A program made the position numbers and the translations under genes. This document shows, one piece after another, positions 57,716 to 64,000 of a stretch of 64,000 nt of DNA; within the stretch, counting starts at the first letter, position 1, and the number at the start of each line of letters is the position of its first letter. The stretch is from Herbidospora galbida (GTDB lineage: Bacteria; Actinomycetota; Actinomycetes; Streptosporangiales; Streptosporangiaceae). The DNA lies in NCBI RefSeq assembly GCF_005233835.1, contig NZ_SZQA01000008.1, positions 62,001 through 126,000 of the forward strand. Direction: 5' to 3'. The notes below the pieces were generated by a model. It had not been told where the DNA came from. It did no database searches and saw only the letters and a program-made list of their open reading frames with translations.

Positions 57716-60700
57716 TTAAGCCCCCAGGTCGGTGAGGATCCGGCGGCTCTCCCCCGCCCAGTGGACCAGACCGAGGCGTTCGTGCACGATGAGGGCGGCC
57801 TCGGCGTGGCGTCGCGCCAGGGCCGGATCGCCCATGGCGCGGGCCAGCCGGGCGAGCGGGAGATGGGTGCTGCCGAGCGCGGCCGTGCCGGTCCCGCTCA
57901 CCACGATCCGGTCCTCGTACGGCCTGAGCCGGGTGTACAGCGGCCCGGGATCGGGGGTCGAGAGGTGGCAGGAGATCTCGGCCCAGAGCGCCGTGAGGAA
58001 GCCCGTGCTCCAGTTGTCGGGGATCTCGGTGCCCCACTCGGCGACCATCCGGCGGGCGCCGTCGAGGTCGCCGACGTCGATGGTGGCGAGGATCGCGACG
58101 GGGCGCAGGGGGATCATCTCGGGACGGGAGGCGTACTCGACCAGTTCGGGGAGGATCTCGGCGGTGCGGCCCCGGGCGCGGCGCGCGACGAACACGGTGA
58201 CGAGGCGGGGGTAGTCGCGGCCCCACATGGTCGTGGCGCCGAGCAGGCCGCCGAACTCCCCGGCCAGGCGTTCGGCCTCGTCCCACTCGCCGCGCAGCAC
58301 CCGCATGGCCGATTCGGCGTTGAGCACCATCGCGGTGAGCTCGGGGCGCCTGGCCTCGGTGAGCAGGTGGCGGCAGCGGGCCAGTTCGCGCTCCCACTCC
58401 GCGAGCCGGCCGCCGCGCAGCAGGTTAGACATGCGGAAGACGCGGGCGACGATCTCGGTGCGGGCGGGCAGGCCGGGGATGGCGAGCATCTCGTCGGTGA
58501 CGGCGGTGCGCTCGGCCTCCCGGGTGGTCAGGTCGGCGATCACGAGGTAGCCGTTGATGGTGCGGACGCGCAGGTCGTCGTCGCCGGTCCGCCTGGCCAG
58601 TTCGATGGCCTCGGCGGCCATGGCCTCGCCTTCGGCGCGGCGCGGCGAGTAGCCGAGTTCGAGCCCCAGCACGCTCAGCACGGCGGCCCGCTCGGCGGGG
58701 TCGAGCGGCTCGCGCAGCAGCCCGTCGAGCACGCCGACGAGGCGTTCGTCGACCCAGCCGTAGGGCTGCCAGTTCCAGACGGTCGCCCCGCCGAAGACCG
58801 ACACCGCGCGGATCACCGCCGCCCGGTCGCCGAGGTCGGCGGCCAGGCCGATCGCCTCCACCAGGGCCACGCGCGCCCGTTCGGGGTCGCCGACGGCCCG
58901 GAGCGCCTGGCCGTGCTCGATGAGGAGGTCGCAGCGGCGGGCCGGGTCGCCGGGGCCCAGGGCCGCCAGGGCGCGGGCCCAGTAGGCGGCGGCCTCGTCG
59001 TAGGCGTGCCGGGCGGCCGACTGGCGGGCGGCCCCGATCGCGTGCTCGACCGCCTTCGCCGCGCCCCCGACGCGGGCGGCCAGGCCGAAGTGGTGGGCCA
59101 GCGTGGAGACCTCGACCGAGGGCAGGTCCTCCAGCGCGAGGGCGGCGCGCAGGTGCAGCCGGGCGCGGGCCAGCCGCGGCAGCCCGGCGTAGAGAGCGTC
59201 GCGGACGAGCGCGTGGGAGAACCGGTAGCCGTCGTCCGACTCGACGAGGAGGCCGGTGCCGACGGCCGGTTCGAGCTGCGACATCACCTGTTCCGCGTCG
59301 GCGCCGGTGACCCGTTCGAGCACGTCGACCTCGGCCTCGCGGCCCAGCACCGCGACGGCGCGCAGGATCTCCTGCGTGGCCTCCGGCAGGCGGGCCACCC
59401 GCCGCCCGATGACCTCGCGCACGCCGTCGGGCACGCCCTCGGCCGCCGCCGTCCCGAGCCGGTGTTCCGAGTCGAGCAGGCGCAGCAGTTCGCCCAGGTA
59501 GAAGGGGTTGCCGCCGGTGCGTTCGTGGAGCCGTCCGGCCAGCGCCGGATCGTCGAGGTCCCGGCGTCGCAGGTAGAGGGAGACCTCGTCGGGGCTGAAG
59601 GGCCGCAGCGGCACCCGGTCGGTCCCGATCTCCCGGTTCAGCGAGCCGAGGGTGTCGCGCAGCAGGTCGCCGGGGTAGGGCCGGAGGGTCGCCAGCACCA
59701 GCACGGGCCGCCGCGCCAGCTCCCCGGCGGCGAACTGGAGCAGCCGCAGCGAGGCGGCGTCGGCCCAGTGGAGGTCGTCGAGGACGACCAGGGCCGGCAC
59801 CGGCCCCCCGGCCAGGTCGTCGACCACCCGGGCGTGCAGTTCGAACAGGGCCGCGCCGGGGTCGTCGGCCAGCGCCTCGTCGCCGGTGAGCAGCGAGCGC
59901 GCGGTGTCGCGGCCGAGGTCGCGCAGCACCTGGAGCCAGGGCCAGAAGGCGGGCGCGCCGGTGTCCTCGGCGCAGCGCCCCCAGCCGACCGCGAGCCCGC
60001 TCGCCTCGGCCTCCTCGGCGGCGGCCTGGGCGAGCCGGGTCTTGCCGACCCCGGCCTCCCCGGTGACGAGCAGCACGCCGCCCTGGCCGCGCCGGACCGC
60101 CGCCAGCCGCTCGTCGATCCGGGCCAGCTGCTCGGTCCGGGCGATCAGCCGGTCGCCGGCCACCCTCGGCACGGGCGCCGCCGTGACGGTCACGGCGGGC
60201 GCGGGGATGTCGAGGTCGGCCGACTGGCCGAACACGGCTTGTTCGAGTTTGCGCAGCTCGGGGCCGGGTTCGATGCCGAGTTCGCGGTCGAGGACGGCGC
60301 GGACCTGGCGGAGGGCCGCGAGCGCGTCGGCCTGGCGGCCGGCCCGGTAGAGGGCCAGCACCAGCAGCCCCCACATCCGCTCGCGGTAGGGGTGGTCGTG
60401 GACGAGCGACTCCAGGCCGGGGACGCACGAGCCGCTCTCGCCGAAGGCCAGCCGGGCCTCGAACCGGTCTTCGGTGGCCGACACCCACAGGTCGGCCAGT
60501 TCGGTGATCACCGGCTGGGCGAAGGGGTAGCCGGCGAACTCCTCCAGCGGCCGGCCGCGCCACACGGCGAGCGCCTGGTCGAGAACCTGCAGCGCGCGGG
60601 CGGGCTCCCCTTGGGCGAGGACGCGCCGCCCGTCGTCGGCCAGCGCCCGGAACCGGGCCAGGTCGACCTCGCCCGGCGCCACCGCCAGCAGGTAGCCGGG

Positions 60701-60973
60701 CTCGCGGGTCAGCAGGACGCGGGGCGGGGTGCGCGGCGCCCGGCCGGGTTCGAGCGCCCGCCGGAGCTGCGAGACGTACGCCTGGAGCGTTCCGGTCGCA
60801 CTCGACGGGGCCTCGCCCGACCACAGTTCGTCGATGAGCCGGTCGAGGGAGACCACCCGGCCGGGCTCGATCGCCAGCATGGCGAGCACGGCCCGTTGCT
60901 TCGGGGTGCCGAGCTCGACCTGACGTCCGTCGGCGTCCCTCACCTCCATGGGACCGAAGAGGCGAACGTCCAT
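57716..60973 (-). CDS. AfsR/BTAD-type regulator with AAA ATPase and TPR-like repeats
   Basis: 1085 residues. The N-terminal OmpR-like winged helix (MDVRLFGPMEVRDADGRQVELGTPKQRAVLAMLAI) is followed by a BTAD helical domain (about 95-250). A STAND-like AAA domain has Walker A VTGEAGVGKTRLAQ, Walker B LVVLDDLHWADAASL and SEGTG-type RTGGNPFYLGELLRLL. The C-terminal half is TPR-like helical repeats. It is an ATP-dependent activator expected to bind direct repeats near the -35. TAATGT lies 7 nt before ATG (leaderless). It is divergent from and probably controls the flavoprotein genes at 61052. Confidence 0.9.
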   Translation of the reverse strand: MDVRLFGPMEVRDADGRQVELGTPKQRAVLAMLAIEPGRVVSLDRLIDELWSGEAPSSATGTLQAYVSQLRRALEPGRAPRTPPRVLLTREPGYLLAVAPGEVDLARFRALADDGRRVLAQGEPARALQVLDQALAVWRGRPLEEFAGYPFAQPVITELADLWVSATEDRFEARLAFGESGSCVPGLESLVHDHPYRERMWGLLVLALYRAGRQADALAALRQVRAVLDRELGIEPGPELRKLEQAVFGQSADLDIPAPAVTVTAAPVPRVAGDRLIARTEQLARIDERLAAVRRGQGGVLLVTGEAGVGKTRLAQAAAEEAEASGLAVGWGRCAEDTGAPAFWPWLQVLRDLGRDTARSLLTGDEALADDPGAALFELHARVVDDLAGGPVPALVVLDDLHWADAASLRLLQFAAGELARRPVLVLATLRPYPGDLLRDTLGSLNREIGTDRVPLRPFSPDEVSLYLRRRDLDDPALAGRLHERTGGNPFYLGELLRLLDSEHRLGTAAAEGVPDGVREVIGRRVARLPEATQEILRAVAVLGREAEVDVLERVTGADAEQVMSQLEPAVGTGLLVESDDGYRFSHALVRDALYAGLPRLARARLHLRAALALEDLPSVEVSTLAHHFGLAARVGGAAKAVEHAIGAARQSAARHAYDEAAAYWARALAALGPGDPARRCDLLIEHGQALRAVGDPERARVALVEAIGLAADLGDRAAVIRAVSVFGGATVWNWQPYGWVDERLVGVLDGLLREPLDPAERAAVLSVLGLELGYSPRRAEGEAMAAEAIELARRTGDDDLRVRTINGYLVIADLTTREAERTAVTDEMLAIPGLPARTEIVARVFRMSNLLRGGRLAEWERELARCRHLLTEARRPELTAMVLNAESAMRVLRGEWDEAERLAGEFGGLLGATTMWGRDYPRLVTVFVARRARGRTAEILPELVEYASRPEMIPLRPVAILATIDVGDLDGARRMVAEWGTEIPDNWSTGFLTALWAEISCHLSTPDPGPLYTRLRPYEDRIVVSGTGTAALGSTHLPLARLARAMGDPALARRHAEAALIVHERLGLVHWAGESRRILTDLGA

Positions 60974-61051
60974 GGCCGTCACATTACGACCACTAGTGGG
61001 TCACTAGTCACCCCCAGTCCGGCCGCAAACCCTTTCGCCCACTGTGTGGTC
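60974..61051. promoter_or_regulatory. Divergent BTAD-flavoprotein promoter with CACTAGT repeats
   Basis: 78 bp between the two starts. Two CACTAGT heptamers at 60991-60997 and 61002-61008, 11 bp apart (4-bp gap). SARP/BTAD proteins use heptamer repeats with 11-bp spacing. The minus -10 TAATGT (60981-60986) begins 4-5 bp from the repeats. The plus-side -10-like CACTGT (61040-61045) lies 6 nt before ATG 61052. The regulator is thus predicted to control itself and possibly the flavoproteins. Confidence 0.7.
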
Positions 61052-62389
61052 ATGGACGACTTCACCAAGGCGATCCGGGGCCGGGTGCTGGCCCCCGGAG
61101 ACGACACTTTCGAGACCGCCAGGCTGCCCTGGAACCGGGCCGTCGACCAGGGCGGCGTACGCCTCGTCGTGGTCCCCGAGGACGCGGCCGACGCCGCGGC
61201 GGCCGTGCGGTGCGCGCGGATGGCGGGGCTGACGGTGGCGACCCAGCCCAACGGGCACGGCGCGGCCGGCGGGCTCGACGGCGAGGTGCTGCTGCGCACC
61301 CATCTGCTGCGGGGCGTGGAGGTCGACCCGGTCCGCCGGATCGCCCGCGTCGAGGCGGGCGCGAGCTGGGGCGAGGTGCAGGCCGCGGCGGCCAAGCACG
61401 GCCTGAGCGGGCCGTGCGGCAGTTCCCCCGTGGTCAGCGCGACCGGGTACCTGCTGGGCGGCGGCCTCAGCTGGTTCGGCCGCGCGCACGGCTTCGGCGC
61501 GTCCGGCGTGCGGGCGTTCGACGTGGTCGACGCCGACGGGCACCCGGCCCGGGTGACGGGCGGCTCCGACCCCGACCTGTTCTGGGCACTGCGGGGCGGG
61601 GGCGGCGACTTCGCGCTGGTCACGGCCGTGGAGATCGAGCTGTTCCCGGCGCCGTCGATCTTCGGCGGGCGGCTGCTGTGGCCCTCGCGGCACGCCCCCG
61701 ACGTCCTCGCGGCCTTCCGCGAGGCGACCCGGGAGGCCCCCGACGAGCTCAGCCTGTGGTTCAACCTGCTGGAGTTCCCGCCCTTCCCCGAGGTGCCGGA
61801 ACCGGTGCGGGGCCTGTCGGCGGTCGTGCTCGACCTGGCCTTCCTGGGCGGCGAGGCCGAGGGCCGGGCGCTGACCGACCGGCTGGCGGCGATCCCCGGC
61901 CTGATGATCGACTCTCGGCGGCCGCTGCGGGCCGACGAGATGGGCTCGATCTGCGACGAGCCGACCGACCCGGGCGCGTCGCTGTTCTCGGGCCAGATCC
62001 TGACCGGCCTGCCCGACGACGCCGCCGCGACGATCCTGTCGGCCCCCGGAGGCCCGATGGTGTCGGTGCAGGTCCGGCACCTGGGCGGGGCCATCGCCCG
62101 GTCGTCGGACGACCACGGCGCGCACGGCCGCATCGCCGAGCCCTACCTGCTCGGCCTGCTCGGGGTGGCCCCCGCGCCGCCGGTGGCCGAGATAGTGCGG
62201 GCGCGGCAGGCGGAGATCTCGCGGGCGCTGGTGCCGTACACGACCGGCCGCAAGCCGTTCACCTACCTCTCCCCCGGTGAGAAGGCCGCGGCGGCCTTCC
62301 CGGCCGGCACGCTGGCCCGGCTGCGGGAGATCAAGCGGCGGCGCGACCCTCACGGGACCTTCCGCAGCAACTTTCCGGTGCTCGCCTGA
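61052..62389 (+). CDS. BBE-family covalent FAD oxidoreductase (copy 1)
   Basis: 445 residues. PCMH FAD domain with PEDAADAAAAVRCARMAGL, QPNGHGAAGG (His 69, probable covalent 8-alpha-histidyl FAD), GASWGEV and GYLLGGGLSWFGRAHGFGA. The cysteinyl position of bicovalent enzymes appears as Ser in GPCGSSPVV. A BBE C-terminal motif (FRSNFPV) is present. These oxidases act on sugars, berberine-like or polyketide substrates. Substrate unknown. Probable leaderless start. Tandem with a paralogue and divergent from the BTAD regulator. Confidence 0.88.
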   Translation: MDDFTKAIRGRVLAPGDDTFETARLPWNRAVDQGGVRLVVVPEDAADAAAAVRCARMAGLTVATQPNGHGAAGGLDGEVLLRTHLLRGVEVDPVRRIARVEAGASWGEVQAAAAKHGLSGPCGSSPVVSATGYLLGGGLSWFGRAHGFGASGVRAFDVVDADGHPARVTGGSDPDLFWALRGGGGDFALVTAVEIELFPAPSIFGGRLLWPSRHAPDVLAAFREATREAPDELSLWFNLLEFPPFPEVPEPVRGLSAVVLDLAFLGGEAEGRALTDRLAAIPGLMIDSRRPLRADEMGSICDEPTDPGASLFSGQILTGLPDDAAATILSAPGGPMVSVQVRHLGGAIARSSDDHGAHGRIAEPYLLGLLGVAPAPPVAEIVRARQAEISRALVPYTTGRKPFTYLSPGEKAAAAFPAGTLARLREIKRRRDPHGTFRSNFPVLA

Positions 62390-62478
62390 CAGGGCCCCTT
62401 GAAGCAACTTCCAACTGCACGCCAACCCAGCCCCAAACGGTCCGATCGATCCTCATCTCAGACGAACGAGGAGGAATC

Positions 62479-63825
62479 ATGATCAACGACTTGCGGCAGG
62501 TGGTCCGGGGCCGGGTGCTGACCGCCGGCGACGAGGGGTTCGACCGGGCCCGCGAGCCGTGGGACGGCGCGATCGACCAGCGCGTGCTGGCCGTCGTGGA
62601 GGCCGAGGACGCCGCCGACGTGGCGGCCGTGGTCCGGCACGCGAGCCTGTACGGCCTGTCGATCGCCACGCAGCCCAACGGCCACGCGCCGTCATCGGGG
62701 TTCGAGGGGGCGATCCTGCTGCGCACCTCCCGGATGCGGGCGGTGCACGTGCGTCCGGAGGAGCGGGTGGCCCGGGTCGAGGCCGGGGCGTCGTGGCAGG
62801 AGGTGCTGACCGCCGCCGCCAAGCACGGCCTGACCGGCCTGGCCGGGAGCACCGGCGCGGTCAGCGTCACCGGGTTCGTGCTCGGCGGCGGGCTGAGCTG
62901 GTTCGCCCGCAAGCACGGCTTCGCCGCCAACCACGTCGTGGCGTTCGAGGTGGTCGACGCCCAGGGCGAGCACCTGCGGGTGACCGCCGACAGCGACCCC
63001 GACCTGTTCTGGGCGCTGCGCGGGGGCGGCGGGGACTATGCGATCGTCACCGCCGTGGAGATCGGCCTGTTCCCCGCCCCCGAGCTGTTCGGCGGCCGGA
63101 TCATGTGGCCCGCCGCCCGCGCCGCCGAGGTGCTGGCCGCCTTCCGCGAGGTCACCCGTACCGCCCCCGACGAGCTGACCTTGTGGTTCAGCCTGCTGCA
63201 GCTGCCCCCGATCCCCGAGCTGCCCGAGCCGCTGCGCGGGCTGTCGGCGGTCTGCCTCGACGCCACCTACCTGGGCGGCGAGGCGGAGGCGCGGGAGCTG
63301 CTGGCCCGCTTCGACGCGATCCCCGGCGCGATCGTGGACACCCGGGGGATGCTGCCCGTCGAGCGGCTCGGCGAGATCTGCATGGAGCCGACCGACCCCA
63401 CCCCGGCCCTGGTCACCTCGCACCTGCTGACCGACCTCGACGACCGGGCCGCCGCCACGCTGCTCGCCGCGACCGGCCCCGGCACGGTCGCCCCGCTCAC
63501 CTTCGTGATGGTCCGCCACCTCGGCGGCGCCCTCGCTGTGGAACGTGCCGACGCGGGCGCCTGCGGCCACCTGACCGAGAAGTACCAGGTCCATGCCGCC
63601 GGCATGCTGCCCTGGCCGGAGCTGGCCGGGCCGATCAAGGAGCGGCAGGCCTCGATCGCGCGGGCACTGGCGCCCTACGCGTCGGACCGCAAGGCCTTCA
63701 CGTTCCTCGGCCACGACGAACCGGCCGACGCGGCCTTCCCCGTCGAGACGTACGCCCGCCTGCGCCGGATCAAGTCCCGGCGCGACCCCCTGGGGACGTT
63801 CCGCTCGAACCACCCGGTGCGTTAG
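62479..63825 (+). CDS. BBE-family covalent FAD oxidoreductase (copy 2)
   Basis: 448 residues, paralogous to the preceding gene throughout: QPNGHAPSSGFEG (His 69), GASWQEV, GFVLGGGLSWFARKHGFAANHV, RGGGGDYAIVTAVEIGLF and C-terminal FRSNHPV. The equivalent of the second flavin-linking Cys is Thr (GSTGAVS). Start ATG 62479 has a strong SD (GAGGAGGA). Its own promoter is in the 89-bp gap after copy 1 or it is co-transcribed. Its stop overlaps the convergent adhesin-like gene. Confidence 0.9.
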   Translation: MINDLRQVVRGRVLTAGDEGFDRAREPWDGAIDQRVLAVVEAEDAADVAAVVRHASLYGLSIATQPNGHAPSSGFEGAILLRTSRMRAVHVRPEERVARVEAGASWQEVLTAAAKHGLTGLAGSTGAVSVTGFVLGGGLSWFARKHGFAANHVVAFEVVDAQGEHLRVTADSDPDLFWALRGGGGDYAIVTAVEIGLFPAPELFGGRIMWPAARAAEVLAAFREVTRTAPDELTLWFSLLQLPPIPELPEPLRGLSAVCLDATYLGGEAEARELLARFDAIPGAIVDTRGMLPVERLGEICMEPTDPTPALVTSHLLTDLDDRAAATLLAATGPGTVAPLTFVMVRHLGGALAVERADAGACGHLTEKYQVHAAGMLPWPELAGPIKERQASIARALAPYASDRKAFTFLGHDEPADAAFPVETYARLRRIKSRRDPLGTFRSNHPVR

Positions 63826-64000
63826 AGCTTCAGGACCTTGCTGTCGCCCGAGCCGGACTGGATGACGATCTTCTTGGCGGCGGACGGGTCGTTGGCGACC
63901 TCGAGGGTCTGCTCGCCCGAACCGGTCTCGAGGGTGGCGTGGTAGGTGCCGCCGGGGACCCACGCGATGCCGTCGCCCGAACCGGTCTCGATGGTGACCG
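63822..64000 (-). CDS. 3' end of a DUF4097-like repeat protein (partial)
   Basis: Only the last 59 codons are in the window. The translation reads VTIETGSGDGIAWVPGGTYH, then ATLETGSGEQTLEVANDPSA, then AKKIVIQSGSGDSKVLKL. A TGSG motif recurs every 20 or so residues, as in the beta-helix adhesin-like DUF4097 family. The gene is convergent with the flavoprotein and overlaps its stop by 4 bp. The 5' end and any membrane anchor lie outside the window. Confidence 0.6.
   Translation of the reverse strand, partial: VTIETGSGDGIAWVPGGTYHATLETGSGEQTLEVANDPSAAKKIVIQSGSGDSKVLKL

Noticed and set aside
57668-61051. Long plus-strand frame opposite the BTAD regulator
   Set aside because: It is the antisense of a coherent 1085-residue regulator; the true gene in this frame begins at 61052.
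61430-61450. Bicovalent flavin attachment in BBE copy 1 through the Cys of GPCGSSP
   Set aside because: Aligned to the usual GTCPTVG pattern, that Cys is about three residues early and the linking position is Ser.

Overview
The window is very GC-rich, gene-dense DNA with strong codon-position GC bias, GTG/TTG starts and ATGA stop-start overlaps, as expected of a filamentous actinomycete. The protein set (urtABCDE beside ureABCFGD, DUF2630, DUF3097, SigE-family ECF sigma factor, BTAD/AfsR-like regulator, BBE-type flavoproteins) fits an order such as Streptosporangiales. This placement is an impression from the proteins; no 16S or other marker is present. No tRNA, rRNA, CRISPR array, prophage or intact insertion sequence was seen.

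Layout. 1-3.8 kb: TetR regulator (5' end probably cut by the window edge), an unusually short Glu/Leu/Phe/Val-type dehydrogenase, and a divergent Gfo/Idh/MocA dehydrogenase / FAD amine oxidase pair. 3.9-5.9 kb: leuA (-) with a leucine-rich leader peptide and a ribosome-binding-site sequestering structure. 5.9-8.1 kb: DUF2630 and two tandem double-GNAT acetyltransferases. 8.1-17.6 kb: a urea module, with the uptake transporter urtABCDE (-) divergent from the urease operon ureABCFGD (+). 17.6-26.3 kb: the housekeeping block era, cdd-like, CNNM/CorC, ybeY, phoH and hinT (-), interrupted by a plus-strand cell-envelope cassette (FMN-binding protein, response regulator, sensor kinase, VanY-type peptidase). 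26.4-27.8 kb: ECF sigma factor plus a Pro-rich membrane partner. 28-38.4 kb: rsmE-dnaJ-hrcA (CIRCE), DUF3097, hemW, a secreted GH18 chitinase, lepA, a degenerate GH18-like protein and rpsT. 38.6-46.1 kb: a translationally coupled ABC operon of two FtsX-type permeases and two ATPases. 46.1-48.7 kb: a gene-poor, decayed stretch with a frameshifted gene remnant, a CTGAGC-rich degenerate repeat and a perfect DnaA box. 48.7-57.6 kb: comEA-comEC-holA, hutI-degV and hflX. 57.7-64 kb: a large BTAD-AAA-TPR regulator divergent from two tandem BBE-family flavoproteins, then the 3' end of a repeat-containing adhesin-like gene.

How parts work together. Urea taken up by UrtABCDE is hydrolysed by the urease made next door; UreG and UreF/UreD insert nickel. 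hrcA-dnaJ-rsmE is a heat-shock operon carrying its own operator. The two-component pair probably controls itself and vanY, because a 12-bp box is shared by the two upstream regions. The BTAD regulator and the flavoproteins share a 78-bp divergent promoter containing two CACTAGT repeats 11 bp apart.

Expression signals. Many genes have a TAnnnT -10 hexamer exactly 6 or 7 nt before the start codon, so much of the region is probably transcribed as leaderless mRNA. The most interesting non-coding signals are the leuA attenuator, the response-regulator boxes and the BTAD operator. The most unusual proteins are the compact dehydrogenase lacking the PAPDVGT segment, the zinc-less cytidine-deaminase-like protein, the GH18 pseudoenzyme candidate and the triplicated linker of ComEA.
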